Shown piece after piece: positions 15,071-24,352 of a stretch of DNA of 64,000 nt. The stretch covers positions 45,540 through 109,539 of the forward strand of contig CAZLJE010000018.1 of the NCBI GenBank assembly GCA_964559835.1, given 5' to 3'. The translations under genes and the position numbers were made by a program. The stretch's first letter is position 1. Each line of letters opens with the position of its first letter. The stretch is from DAISJI01 sp964559835 (GTDB lineage Bacteria > Acidobacteriota > Terriglobia > Terriglobales > Acidobacteriaceae). The notes under the pieces are model-generated. The model was not told where the DNA came from and searched no databases. It was given only the letters and a program-made list of their open reading frames with translations.

Positions 15071-16171
15071 CTATTTGCCCTTCGGATCCAGAAGGTCGGG
15101 CCGCTGCTGCCGCGCGCCAAAGAACATCGCGATCACGTGAAACTGCTCGTCGAGCTGCACGCGCGCGCTCAGCGTGACGCGGTTCCCGCGACGTTCCGGA
15201 TAATCGAACCGCAAATCGTAGAACCGGACCATGTAACCCGTCGGGTCCATGGTGCGCTCCACCTCGGTCATTGGATACTGTGCCCAATCGAGGTAAACGT
15301 GCCCGAGGCGGCTCTCCTTGGCGGCGAGGTCCGGCGGCGTCTCCTCACGCTTGAAACGCGTGGTCTCGATGCCACGCGGATCGACGTCGGGGGTCAGCGA
15401 ATCCACCGGCACCTGCTCGAAGAAATCCTGGCACTCCACGACGCCGTACCACTTGAACGGGTTGAGGAAATAAGGGTAAGCGGAGACGTGCAGCGGTTCC
15501 TCGCTGTGATACATGCGCGCTTCCAGCGTAGCGATGGCGCGACGATGCTGGTAATCGCGGAGTCCCCAGAGGGCGACCATCAGGACCAGCGCGACGATGG
15601 CGCCGCCCTGCCCCTTCGGTCCGCGGCGACGGCTGCCGATCTCTTCATTGATGAGCGCAAACAGCGACGGCAGCGCCAGGCCGCCGATGAGGAAGACGTA
15701 CAGCAGCGGCTCGAAGATGAAGACGGTGTCCCACGAATACCACTTGTAGGAGAACGGCTCGAACGGGCGGATGCCGTAGTTGTTCGTGAAATCGAGCAGG
15801 ATGTGGCTCAGCGCGGCAATCACGGCAAATAGGTACAACAGCCGCCAATTGGGTGTCAGCGCGGGATCGGGTACGCGGATCTTGTCGCCTCGGTGCTCGG
15901 AGGGCGGCGGGTCGGGCTTTCGTCGCCAGCGCCAGAAAAGGTACATGAGCCCGACGACGAACGCCGCCACGAACGGTACGCCGACAAAGGTGTGCGTGAT
16001 GCCGCGATGGTGCTCGAACCCGCTGATCGGGCCGCCGAAATAGCCGACGGCATCGAGATCGGCCGCTTCGGCCGCAAGCACGCAGGTAGCGGTGGCGTAT
16101 AGCGTACGCTTGTTCAGACCGCTTGCGCGGCTGATGCAAGCGCCGGTCAGGAAGTGGGTGAGGGGTTCCAA
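15071..16171 (-). CDS. YbcI/DUF457-type membrane-bound metal-dependent hydrolase
   Basis: 366 aa. It begins with the family hallmark EPLTHFLTGACISRA. His and Asp residues that would bind metal follow: AADLDAVGYF, HHRGITHTFVG, SHILLDFTNNYG. About five membrane helices carry them. The second half (residues 230-350) is a soluble domain of no recognised family. Relatives are annotated as LexA-regulated inner-membrane hydrolases with unknown substrate. The start is TTG 16171; an in-frame stop lies just upstream, so no alternative exists. Confidence 0.78.
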   Translation of the reverse strand: MEPLTHFLTGACISRASGLNKRTLYATATCVLAAEAADLDAVGYFGGPISGFEHHRGITHTFVGVPFVAAFVVGLMYLFWRWRRKPDPPPSEHRGDKIRVPDPALTPNWRLLYLFAVIAALSHILLDFTNNYGIRPFEPFSYKWYSWDTVFIFEPLLYVFLIGGLALPSLFALINEEIGSRRRGPKGQGGAIVALVLMVALWGLRDYQHRRAIATLEARMYHSEEPLHVSAYPYFLNPFKWYGVVECQDFFEQVPVDSLTPDVDPRGIETTRFKREETPPDLAAKESRLGHVYLDWAQYPMTEVERTMDPTGYMVRFYDLRFDYPERRGNRVTLSARVQLDEQFHVIAMFFGARQQRPDLLDPKGK

Positions 16172-16366
16172 GGAGGATCATTGTGGCATTTCGGGTTCGC
16201 AATCGCCAAGTTCTTGTCACTGACATCGTCGAACGTTTGTGATAAAAGCGCGAGTCGGAGAAGGCTTTGACCGGTTCCTGCCCCAAAGCTTGCGCCATCG
16301 GCGAAGGTGCCTTTCGTCATTCAGCAGGTTAGTGAGTTTCACTCTGGAGTTAGTTACAATTTAGCC

Positions 16367-16777
16367 ATGTCGAAACCCGTACCCACCGGCGCGCGAGCGG
16401 AAGTCGAAGAAGTTGTCGAGCTCCGCCATACATTGACCGCGCGCAACCATAACCTGCCGCCCGTGATGTCCACTCCCAACATGATCGAACTGATGGAGAT
16501 GGCGTGCTTCTACGCGCTCCAGCCCTTCGCCGAGAATGACGAGATCACGGTCGGCACGCACATCAACATCCGCCATACCGCCGCTTGCGGCATCGGGGAC
16601 AGGGTCAAGGCGGAAGCAGTGATGGAATCGTTCGACGGCCGCTTTTACACCATGCATGCCGCCGCGTGGGTGGAGAAGGACGGAGCCGTGACGACGATCG
16701 GCAGCGGCACCATCGGCCGCGCGTTCGTCAGCGTGGCCAAGTTCGTTGAGAAGATGAAGGGGCGCGGCGCAGAATAA
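16367..16777 (+). CDS. FlK-like hotdog thioesterase
   Basis: 136 aa, one hotdog domain. The pattern TPNMIELMEMACFYALQPF, then VGTHINIRHTAACGIGDRVKAEAVMESFDGRFYTMHAAAW resembles fluoroacetyl-CoA thioesterase-like proteins and related YbgC/PaaI folds. The natural acyl-CoA substrate is unknown. ATG 16367 is preferred over the open 20 codons upstream, which are unlike the family N-terminus. A crcB fluoride exporter occurs in the same window but 22 kb away, so no functional link is claimed. Confidence 0.72.
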   Translation: MSKPVPTGARAEVEEVVELRHTLTARNHNLPPVMSTPNMIELMEMACFYALQPFAENDEITVGTHINIRHTAACGIGDRVKAEAVMESFDGRFYTMHAAAWVEKDGAVTTIGSGTIGRAFVSVAKFVEKMKGRGAE

Positions 16778-16811
16778 GAAGCCGCAGCCGCGCCCGTCGT
16801 CATGCCCGGGT

Positions 16812-17420
16812 TTATTCGGGTGGCAAGTACAGCGATCCACTCGCTGTGAACGTCCAGGTGCTGTGGCTTCCGGCCACGAATCCGCCGACAAAGGTGAACG
16901 ACACACCGTTGCCCGTGCGGTCGTACTGCGTTGAAATTGCGGCGGCACGCCCAACGATCGGTCCGAAGGGGGACGGTACCGGGTTGTCAATGACCTTGCC
17001 GAGGAAAGCGATTGTAGGTGGCTGGCCGGAATCCGTATCTCCCAGGACCGCGTCCTGGATCTTGACGACAAAAACCGAGACCGGCGCGCCGGTCTCGAAG
17101 GGCAGTAACTCCGGCGGACGTTGCCCTTCCGGAGGAAATGCCGGTCCGGGCACCAGCCAAACGCCAATAGTGGCTTTACCCTTGTCAATGTCTGTCGTTG
17201 CGACGATCTTCAACACTCCCGTACCCAGCAGCGTCGCCAGCGGTTCCGGAAAAGCGAGGCCTCCAGGTGCAACGACTGCCGGCCTGGATGGATCCATCGT
17301 GACGTCGCCGGCAGCGTGCATTTTGATTTTGCTGATAAAAGCGGGGCTCGCAGCCCAAGTCGTCGAAACTGCGAGCGCCAGAAGGATGACTACGCACAAG
17401 ACTCGTGCCCTCACGCTCAT
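16812..17420 (-). CDS. Secreted hypothetical protein, 202 aa
   Basis: The signal peptide is clear (MSVRARVLCVVILLALAVSTTWA). The mature part is beta-rich with Pro/Gly loops and no known motif (KIVATTDIDKGKATIGVWLVPG, VSFTFVGGFVAGSHSTWTFTASG). ATG 17420 has GGAGG seven bases upstream. The much longer open frame upstream is read-through and was not used. Cysteine-free after the signal peptide, so probably a soluble periplasmic or exported protein. Confidence 0.6.
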   Translation of the reverse strand: MSVRARVLCVVILLALAVSTTWAASPAFISKIKMHAAGDVTMDPSRPAVVAPGGLAFPEPLATLLGTGVLKIVATTDIDKGKATIGVWLVPGPAFPPEGQRPPELLPFETGAPVSVFVVKIQDAVLGDTDSGQPPTIAFLGKVIDNPVPSPFGPIVGRAAAISTQYDRTGNGVSFTFVGGFVAGSHSTWTFTASGSLYLPPE

Positions 17421-17578
17421 AATGCCTCCATGTAAGTGGATCGGGATTGCGAAAGCGTTCCACCAGCGGAGGCACCCCGCAAGAAAATAACGAATCCAGT
17501 GAACGAGTTTTGCGCGAAAGTTTTTGCCGATTTGGGAAGCCTGTGCACCGCAGTCTCGCGATCGACGGTCTTCAATCT

Positions 17579-19219
17579 TCAGGGCGCGAGTCGCACGACG
17601 GACCATCCGGATGGGTCTGTCCACGCGATTGTTCCAGCCGCCGCTGCTCCGCGTGGCGCCAGCACTTCGTAGCGCGGCGTTGCCGAAGAGAACGTAGAGT
17701 CCGTACTGCTGTTGGGACGAGGCTCTGACACCGGCAGTTGCGGATACGGAGTTCGTCGCCACGTCACGTAGCTGGCCCATGGATCTCTGGCAAGCACGAT
17801 CGCGTCAGGTTCGGTGTTCTTCTCGATCCACTGATAGGCCCGCCAACGCGCGTCCTCTTCCGGGTCCGCGCGGTAGACGCCGAGCCAGAGCGGAATGTTC
17901 AGGCAGCCCAGCAGCAGCGCCAGGAACATAGACATGACTGGCCTCGTCTTCACTCGCCCGGCCAGTTGGCAAAACCCATATCCGGCGAAGATGCTGAGGA
18001 AATATGCCGAATCGGTAACGAACCGCGACGGTGTGAATGCCGAGAATGCCTGCCCCCACCGATGCAGGCTGTAGAAGCGATACACAGGCCCGCAAGCGAC
18101 AAACGCGGCCAGCAGGACGATCACGTTCGCAAGAAGGAAGACCGCTTCCGCGTGGGCTTTGCGTATCGCGAGGCACACTCCAACCGCAGCCAGAGCGATG
18201 AGGGGAATCCCAAGGTCCCCCGCAAGACCGGCCATGGTGTGCGGTTCGTCGAAGCGAAACACATCGGTTTCGCCGAGAGTCGCCGCGCGATAGACCAATG
18301 CGATGACCCAAGGCGACGCGAGCACCAGTGCGAAAGCCGCTGCGGTGATGGGACGTTTCACATCCAGCGCGAGACGTCGGCGGAACCAAAGCACCACCGC
18401 GACGAGCAGGCCCGCCACCAGCATTACGTGATGGTGCGACAGCATGACCCCGGCGAGGAACGTCGCGGTCGCGAACCAGGTCGCGCCGCTCCATGCGCGC
18501 CTCACGAACATTGCCAGCGCGGCCACGAGAAAGACCATCCCTAGCTCGTTCGGCAGTCCGCCCCACTCGTAATACCCGATGCTGCCCAGGTACGCCCAAA
18601 AGCCGTACGCCACGGCCGAATACAACGCTACGGATTCGGATTCGAAGAGGCGTCGTGCGAGGCAAAAGATCTGCGCCGTCGAAAGCACGCCGAGCGTGGG
18701 GATCAGGAATTGAAAAATGCGATGCAGGGGAACGTTCGTGACACGGCCGATCACCGCGATCAGCAGATGACTCCCCAGCGGGTAGTTGAGGCGGACATCG
18801 GCGAATGGCCTCCAGTCCTGGAACGTGTGGTCCAGCCGGAAAAGTTTCTTGGCAAGGATCAGATGAAAGCTCGGGTCCCACCCCGGGGGAACGTCGTGCA
18901 GGACGGCGGGTAGAAACCGAGTCACCGCCAACAGCCCGAGCACCAGAAGGAGCGGCAGGCCAACACCGGCGCGCTGTCGAAGATTCGCGCCGCGTGCCCA
19001 GATCAGCGACACCATCACCACGACTACCCAAGCCGGCCAGAACCAGGAGAGCCTTGCGTATGCGACGTAAAAGGCGAGCAGGACGGAAAGCGCCAGACCC
19101 AGCGTGGCGCCCCAGGTGACCGCTTCCAGCCAGTCGTGGTCTGGGTTGCCATAGCCCCAGAGCAAGACTCCGGGAGCGCAGATCGCTCCTAGTGCCAGTA
19201 GGAACAGGATGAGATTCAT
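17579..19219 (-). CDS. Polytopic membrane protein, GT-C glycosyltransferase-like
   Basis: 546 aa from ATG 19219 (a GTG four codons earlier is possible). The first 430 residues form about twelve hydrophobic helices. Early luminal acidic residues (HDVPPGWDPSFH) and the motif RLNYPLGSHLL resemble GT-C type transferases that use polyprenyl-linked sugars. A soluble tail of about 110 residues follows (RWRAYQWIEKNTEPDAIVLARD, then SYVTWRRTPYPQLP), a pattern also seen in DUF6541-like or O-antigen-related membrane proteins. No sugar-pathway neighbours are present, so the substrate is unknown. Confidence 0.6.
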   Translation of the reverse strand: MNLILFLLALGAICAPGVLLWGYGNPDHDWLEAVTWGATLGLALSVLLAFYVAYARLSWFWPAWVVVVMVSLIWARGANLRQRAGVGLPLLLVLGLLAVTRFLPAVLHDVPPGWDPSFHLILAKKLFRLDHTFQDWRPFADVRLNYPLGSHLLIAVIGRVTNVPLHRIFQFLIPTLGVLSTAQIFCLARRLFESESVALYSAVAYGFWAYLGSIGYYEWGGLPNELGMVFLVAALAMFVRRAWSGATWFATATFLAGVMLSHHHVMLVAGLLVAVVLWFRRRLALDVKRPITAAAFALVLASPWVIALVYRAATLGETDVFRFDEPHTMAGLAGDLGIPLIALAAVGVCLAIRKAHAEAVFLLANVIVLLAAFVACGPVYRFYSLHRWGQAFSAFTPSRFVTDSAYFLSIFAGYGFCQLAGRVKTRPVMSMFLALLLGCLNIPLWLGVYRADPEEDARWRAYQWIEKNTEPDAIVLARDPWASYVTWRRTPYPQLPVSEPRPNSSTDSTFSSATPRYEVLAPRGAAAAGTIAWTDPSGWSVVRLAP

Positions 19220-19296
19220 CGGCGAGAGCACGGTAGCACAACCATATGATGGCTACACGGGGGAGCGCCAGGCGAGTCATTGAGTAGAATCGCCCT

Positions 19297-20475
19297 GTGT
19301 CCCTGCGTTTTGAGATCCTCGCCACCAGCGGCCCTGCGCGCCGCGCGCGCATGCACCTGCCGCACGCAACGGTGGACACCCCGGTGTTCATGCCGGTCGG
19401 GACGCAGGCAACGGTCAAAGGCGTTCCGCAGGATGCGCTCGACGAACTCGGCGTGCAGATCCTGCTCGGCAACACCTACCACTTGTATCTGCGGCCCGGG
19501 GTCGAGACGGTGCGGAAGATGGGCGGCCTGCATGGGTTCATGAGCTGGGACCGCGCCATCCTCACCGACTCCGGCGGGTTCCAGGTGTGGAGCCTCAGCG
19601 AACTGCGCAAGCTCAGCGAAGACGGCGTGCAATTCCGCTCGCACCTCGACGGTTCGCTGCACGCGTTCACGCCCGAGAGCGCTATGGAAGCGGAGATCGG
19701 TCTCGGGGCCGACATCATTATGGCCTTCGACGAGTGCACCGAGTTTCCCGCCGAACGCGAGCGCGCGCGTCAGTCGATGGAGCTCACGGTACGGTGGGCG
19801 AAGCGGTGTAAGAAATATTTTGAGGAGCACAAGTCGGAGGTGCCGTGGGCGAAAACAAGTGCTCAGTGCTCAGTGATCGGTGCTCAGAAGGGCGAACCTG
19901 AAATCTCGGTTTCACCTCCTGATCACCGATCACTGACCACTGATCACCTCGAAGAGAAACATCAGTCGCTATTTGGGATTGTGCAGGGCGGCATGCACGC
20001 TGACCTGCGAAAGGAATGCGCTGAGCGTCTGGTCGAACTGGATCTTCCCGGGTATGCGATCGGCGGGTTGAGTGTCGGGGAGCCGCGCCAGCTTACGCGC
20101 GAGATCGTCGAAGCGACGCTCGAGCACCTGCCCAAGGACAAGCCGCGCTACCTGATGGGGGTCGGCACGCCGGAGGAGATCGCCGAGTACGCGCAGCTCG
20201 GCGTCGACATGATGGATTGCGTCCATCCCACGCGCGCGGCGCGCCACGGGTTGCTGTTCACTTCGGAGGGGAAGATCAACATCAAGGGAGCGCGCTATGC
20301 GCAGGACCATGGGCCGTTGGACCCGGCTTGCGGCTGCCGCGTCTGCGCTCGTTATTCGCGGGCGTACTTGCGCCATCTCTTCGCGACGGGAGAACTTCTC
20401 GGGCAGGTGCTAAATAGCGTCCACAACGTGGCTTACTACCTTGACACCATGCGCCGCGTGCGGCAATCTATATAG
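19297..20475 (+). CDS. tgt: tRNA-guanine transglycosylase (Tgt)
   Basis: 392 aa. Catalytic features are present: DSGGFQVWSL with the general base Asp, VDMMDCVHPTRAARHG with the nucleophile Asp, and the zinc site C-x-C-x2-C plus His (CGCRVCARYSRAYLRH). It exchanges the wobble guanine of GUN anticodons for preQ1, the end point of the que genes upstream. Residues about 185-221, between CKKYFEEH and HQSLFGIVQGG, are an insertion encoded by a complete inverted word repeat. Other bacterial Tgts have only a few residues there. GTG 19297 is the start. yajC-secD-secF follow, a common gene order. Confidence 0.93.
   Translation: MSLRFEILATSGPARRARMHLPHATVDTPVFMPVGTQATVKGVPQDALDELGVQILLGNTYHLYLRPGVETVRKMGGLHGFMSWDRAILTDSGGFQVWSLSELRKLSEDGVQFRSHLDGSLHAFTPESAMEAEIGLGADIIMAFDECTEFPAERERARQSMELTVRWAKRCKKYFEEHKSEVPWAKTSAQCSVIGAQKGEPEISVSPPDHRSLTTDHLEEKHQSLFGIVQGGMHADLRKECAERLVELDLPGYAIGGLSVGEPRQLTREIVEATLEHLPKDKPRYLMGVGTPEEIAEYAQLGVDMMDCVHPTRAARHGLLFTSEGKINIKGARYAQDHGPLDPACGCRVCARYSRAYLRHLFATGELLGQVLNSVHNVAYYLDTMRRVRQSI
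19857..19948. repeat. Inverted word repeat inside tgt (GTGCTCA / TGATCAC)
   Basis: The left arm 19857-19887 (GTGCTCA-GTGCTCA-GTGATCG-GTGCTCA) and right arm 19920-19948 (GATCACC-GATCACT-GACCACT-GATCACC) are approximate reverse complements around a 32-base core. The whole element is in frame. Confidence 0.85.
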
Positions 20476-20571
20476 CTTGGGGGATTCAGAAATTCCTTTC
20501 CGGTATCCGGTCTCAGAATTTGAAGTCCCCATGCCAACGGGAAGATCCGACCTCGCTCCTGACTGGATGTA

Positions 20572-20623
20572 ACGCCCCACCGGGGTCCCCGGCAAGCGCC
20601 GGTTTTGCGCTTGCGGGGGTGGC
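20572..20623. repeat. Long GC-rich hairpin between tgt and yajC
   Basis: The 270 bp gap 20476-20745 holds no ORF of interest. Its most striking element is the stem GCAAGCGC / GCGCTTGC (20592-20599, 20607-20614), extended outward by CCCC/GGGG and CCACC/GGTGG. A second smaller hairpin, CACCCT/AGGGTG, is at 20705-20725, one of the GGGTGGG family described below. It may be a REP-like element or a structured leader of yajC. Confidence 0.6.
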
Positions 20624-20754
20624 AGGAGCTCCCGGGACCTTTGTAGCGATCCACCCGTAGGACCAGGTTGTTGCATCGGTGTGTGTCTAACACGCCGGAT
20701 GCCTCACCCTGACTGTGGAAGGGTGGGAGTTCGAGTGCGCAGGAGTTGATCAGC

Positions 20755-21072
20755 TTGCAATGGTTATCGGCAGTCCTGGCCCAAGCGGCGGGCGGGGGTG
20801 GCGGCGCAATGATGTGGCTACCCCTGGTCGCGATCTTCGTTATTTTTTATTTCCTCCTCATTCGCCCGCAGCAGACTCGGCAGAAGAAGTGGCAGCAGAT
20901 GTTGAACGAGCTTAAGACCGGCGACCGCGTCGTCACCCAAGGCGGGATCGTCGGCACCATCGTCGCCCTGCGCGACTCGTCGCTCCATCTGCGCGTTCCG
21001 CCTGACAATCTGCGGCTGGAAGTGAGCAAGAATGCAGTGGTTTCGGTGATGGGACCGGAAGAATCGAAGTAG
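20755..21072 (+). CDS. yajC: Preprotein translocase subunit YajC
   Basis: 105 aa from TTG 20755, which sits nine bases after AGGAG; a TTG at 20746 directly abuts the same AGGAG and is less likely. One membrane helix (MMWLPLVAIFVIFYFLLIRP) is followed by the conserved PQQTRQKKWQQMLNELKTGDRVVTQGGIVGTIV. YajC associates with SecDF and SecYEG at the inner membrane. Placed directly upstream of secD. Confidence 0.9.
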   Translation: MQWLSAVLAQAAGGGGGAMMWLPLVAIFVIFYFLLIRPQQTRQKKWQQMLNELKTGDRVVTQGGIVGTIVALRDSSLHLRVPPDNLRLEVSKNAVVSVMGPEESK

Positions 21073-21127
21073 CAGGCGCGAGGCACAAGGCGAATGGCTC
21101 AAAGGCAACTGCCGGAGCCGCCGCCGT

Positions 21128-21155
21128 GGGCCATGAGCCATGAGCCATGAACCAA
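21128..21155 (+). repeat. Word repeat at the secD start (CCATGAG)n
   Basis: Three units of GCCATGA run into the secD start region and supply alternative ATG codons in more than one frame. Confidence 0.6.
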
Positions 21156-22810
21156 TGAATAAGACGTTACTCACAAAGACAATCTTTATCGCTGTAGTGC
21201 TGATCGTATTCGCCGTCGGCATCGTGCTGGGCAATCCTTCGGACTGGGGCAAGAACTTCACCGTCCTGAAGGAACAGGGGATCAAAGCGGCTATCCAGCA
21301 GAACATCAGCCTCGGGCTCGATCTCAAGGGTGGCACTCACCTGATCCTTCAGGTGCACGTGAATGAGGCGGTGAACGCCGAGACCGACCGCGCCATCGAG
21401 GGGCTGAAAGAGCAGCTCCGCGCCAAGAACATCCAGTACGCCGACATCACCAAGCCTGACCCGACGAATGCTCCGGGAAAGATCCTGATCAAGGGCGTTC
21501 CCCCGGAATCGGCCGGCGACCTGCGCAGCATCGTGCAGGACCGCCTCCCCGACTATGACCTCAACTCCGGCCCGGAGAATTCCTGGATGGTCGCGATGAA
21601 GCCGTCCAAGGAAGAGGACATGAAGAAGCACGCGGTGACGCAGGCGATCGAGACGATCCGCAACCGCGTCGACGCCCTGGGTGTCAGCGAGCCGGTCATC
21701 GAGGAGCACGGACTCGGCCAGTACCAGATCCTGGTGCAACTGCCCGGTATCGACGATCCCGCCCGCGTGAAACAGGTGATGCAATCGACCGCCATGCTGG
21801 AAATCCGGCAGGCGCTCGACAAGCAGCCCTACCCGAGTGAGCAGGCTGCCTTGCAGGCGCACAACGGTGTTCTTCCGCCTGATGCGGTCATCCTGCCCGA
21901 AGGCAATCTGATGAAGCGTAAGGCCGGCAGCACGGCCGATACGGGCGACCAGTACTGGGTCGTGTCGCGCACCGCCGCCGTCAGCGGCAACGACCTGCGC
22001 GATGCGAACATGACGCGCGACGAGAACAACCGTCCCGCAATCGGGTTCACCCTGACTTCCGACGGCGGCCGCCGTTTCGCGAGTTTCACCGGCAGCCACG
22101 TCAACGACAGCCTCGCGGTCGTTCTCGACGGCAAAGTGCAGTCGGTCGCGAATATTCAGGAACAGATCCACGACCAGGGCCGCATCACCGGCAGCTTCAC
22201 GGAAGAGGAAGCGAAAGACCTGGCGATGGTGCTGCGCTCCGGCGCGCTGCCGGCCAGCATCGGTTACCTGTCGGAGAGCACCGTTGGCCCGTCGCTCGGC
22301 GCCGATTCGATCCGCCACGGCGTTCTGGCGGCGGTCATCGGCATGGTGGCGGTGATGGTCTTCATGCTGGTGTACTACCGCGGCGCGGGCATCAACGCCG
22401 ACTTGGCGCTCATCCTGAACCTGATCATCCTGCTCGGCTTCCTCGGCTTCAGCGGCGCAACGCTGACGTTGCCGGGAATCGCGGGCGTCATCCTGACCGT
22501 GGGTATGGGCGTCGACTCGAACGTGCTGATCTTCGAGCGCATCCGCGAGGAGTTACGCAACGGCAAGACAGCGCCGTCCGCGGTGGAGCAGGGATTCGGG
22601 CGCGCCTGGATCACCATCGTCGACACGCACGTCACGACCATCGTATCCGCCTTCATCCTGTTCATCTTCGGCACCGGCCCGGTGAAGGGATTCGCCGTCA
22701 CCCTGACGTTTGGTCTGCTGGCGAACCTGTTCACCGCCGTGTTCGTCTCGCGCGTGATCTTCGACGCGCACCTGAACAACCTGAAGCGCGGCGAGGCATT
22801 GAGCATTTAG
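21140..22810 (+). CDS. secD: Protein translocase subunit SecD
   Basis: 556 aa. N-terminal helix, then the motif LGLDLKGGTHLILQV, a large periplasmic P1 domain, and the C-terminal RND-type bundle (ADSIRHGVLAAVIGMVAVMVFML to the end) with GMGVDSNVLIFERIREELRNGK. SecDF uses the proton gradient to pull exported proteins through SecYEG. ATG 21140 or, equally possible, ATG 21155 (MNKTLLTKTIF); both lie in or next to a word repeat. secF follows after 109 bases of another repeat. Confidence 0.93.
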   Translation: MSHEPMNKTLLTKTIFIAVVLIVFAVGIVLGNPSDWGKNFTVLKEQGIKAAIQQNISLGLDLKGGTHLILQVHVNEAVNAETDRAIEGLKEQLRAKNIQYADITKPDPTNAPGKILIKGVPPESAGDLRSIVQDRLPDYDLNSGPENSWMVAMKPSKEEDMKKHAVTQAIETIRNRVDALGVSEPVIEEHGLGQYQILVQLPGIDDPARVKQVMQSTAMLEIRQALDKQPYPSEQAALQAHNGVLPPDAVILPEGNLMKRKAGSTADTGDQYWVVSRTAAVSGNDLRDANMTRDENNRPAIGFTLTSDGGRRFASFTGSHVNDSLAVVLDGKVQSVANIQEQIHDQGRITGSFTEEEAKDLAMVLRSGALPASIGYLSESTVGPSLGADSIRHGVLAAVIGMVAVMVFMLVYYRGAGINADLALILNLIILLGFLGFSGATLTLPGIAGVILTVGMGVDSNVLIFERIREELRNGKTAPSAVEQGFGRAWITIVDTHVTTIVSAFILFIFGTGPVKGFAVTLTFGLLANLFTAVFVSRVIFDAHLNNLKRGEALSI

Positions 22811-22822
22811 TTGCCAGGCTCT

Positions 22823-22911
22823 GGTCGCTAGTCGCCTAGCGAATCGGAGCGAGGCACAGTTTGGATTTTGATATTCCGTCGACTAACGACTAGCGACTGA
22901 CGACTAAGAGT
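22823..22911. repeat. Word repeat, inverted arms between secD and secF (GTCGCTA / TAGCGAC)
   Basis: The left arm 22823-22841 (GTCGCTA-GTCGCCTAGCG) faces the right arm 22878-22911 (CTAACGA-CTAGCGA-CTGACGA-CTAAG). The same word without a partner arm is at 39329-39359. Confidence 0.75.
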
Positions 22912-22919
22912 AGGAATCA

Positions 22920-24137
22920 ATGGAGTTCTTTCGGAACCCGAATATTCACTTCCTGAAGTACAAGTGGTACTTCCTCGCCTTTTCATTGGTCTTCAGCGTG
23001 GCGGGCATCCTCAGCATGCTGTTATGGCACGGCGTTCCCCTGGGCGTGGAGTTCCGCGGCGGCACCGTGGTGCAGGTGAAGTTCACCCACCCACCGGACA
23101 CCAACAAGATCCGTGCCGCGATGGACAAGGTGGGTGTTCATAACGCTCGTATCCAGCCGTACGGCAGTCCGGCAAACAATGAAGTCCTTATCGCGCTGGA
23201 CCTCACCGAGACCAGTGAGCAGGACCTCGATCGCGGGAAGAACCTGATCATCAAGGCTCTCGAGCCGCCGAACCCGCCTGCGGATAAGAAGGACCTGAAC
23301 AACGCCAGCACGCAGGACGTCCAGGATTTCCTTTTGTCGAAGGACCCGCTGCGCGCCGGCACCGACGCGGCCCAGCGCTACGCTGCCATTGCGAAGCAGA
23401 TCACCGGCTACCGCGACAGTCCCCCGCGCGGTGGCGTGCTGAGTTCCATCAATGAACTTTCCACCGCCGGTGTTGCGCCCGAGGTCGTAGGCGCCCTCAG
23501 CGATGGCTTCTACACCTCCGATGTTCACGTCGGCGGCGGCGAGATCGTGGGGCCGCAGGTGGGAAAACAGCTCCAGACCCAGGCCAAGCTGGCAATCTTG
23601 TATTCGCTGCTCGGCATGTTGGTGTATCTCTGGTTCCGGTTTGAGCTGATCTACGGCGTGGCCGCCGTTGTCGCTTGCTTCCACGACACGCTCATCACCG
23701 TGGGCGCGTTTTCACTCCTCAATAAGGAAATCTCGCTCACCGTTATCGCCGCGATTTTGACCCTGGTCGGCTACTCGATGAATGACACCATCGTAGTGTT
23801 TGACCGGATCCGCGAGAATGTTAAACTGCTCCGCCGCGAATCGCTGGCCGAGATCGTGGACCGCAGCATCAACCAGACATTGAGCCGGACCGTGCTCACT
23901 TCTGGGCTGACGTTCCTCACCGTGCTGTCGCTGTACTTGTTCGGCGGCGAAGTGTTGCGCGGCTTTTCCCTGGCCCTGGTCATCGGGATTTTGATCGGGA
24001 CGTACTCGTCGATCTTCATCGCCTCGCCCATGCTGGTCGCTTATCAGGATTGGCGTCTGCGGAAAGGCGGAGCGGCTGCAGCGGTTCCGGTGGCGGCTGC
24101 GCGTCGTGATCGTGAAAAGGTGCGCGCCAAGGGTTAG
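22920..24137 (+). CDS. secF: Protein translocase subunit SecF
   Basis: 405 aa, longer than E. coli SecF (323 aa) because of a 60-70 residue charged insert in the periplasmic loop (about residues 105-170). Conserved parts: GVEFRGGTVVQV, VGPQVGKQLQTQAKLAILYSL, and YSMNDTIVVFDRIRENVKL. Six membrane helices. It forms the heterodimer with SecD. ATG 22920 has AGAGTAGGA upstream. The Ala-rich basic C-terminus is unusual but open and in frame. Confidence 0.93.
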   Translation: MEFFRNPNIHFLKYKWYFLAFSLVFSVAGILSMLLWHGVPLGVEFRGGTVVQVKFTHPPDTNKIRAAMDKVGVHNARIQPYGSPANNEVLIALDLTETSEQDLDRGKNLIIKALEPPNPPADKKDLNNASTQDVQDFLLSKDPLRAGTDAAQRYAAIAKQITGYRDSPPRGGVLSSINELSTAGVAPEVVGALSDGFYTSDVHVGGGEIVGPQVGKQLQTQAKLAILYSLLGMLVYLWFRFELIYGVAAVVACFHDTLITVGAFSLLNKEISLTVIAAILTLVGYSMNDTIVVFDRIRENVKLLRRESLAEIVDRSINQTLSRTVLTSGLTFLTVLSLYLFGGEVLRGFSLALVIGILIGTYSSIFIASPMLVAYQDWRLRKGGAAAAVPVAAARRDREKVRAKG

Positions 24138-24352
24138 GCCTTAGTTCTTTTCGTTCTTTCGGCCCTGTTTTGCCCACATTCCAGTGCAATTCTGGAGTGC
24201 GGTTTTGGTCCAGGTAGTCGCGCGCACTCTGCGTCCGAGATGCTCCGATTTTTGTAAAAAAATTCAGAGCAGCTTCTCGATTGCAGGGAGCAAATTTCGC
24301 GCCCCTGGTGTCTAAGTAGACATCGGGACAGTCTGTACCGGAGAAACAGGTT

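Noticed and set aside
16307..16777. Functional link between the FlK-like thioesterase and fluoride resistance
   Set aside because: FlK itself acts on fluoroacetyl-CoA, but the gene is 22 kb from crcB and the family is broad; no evidence for a link.
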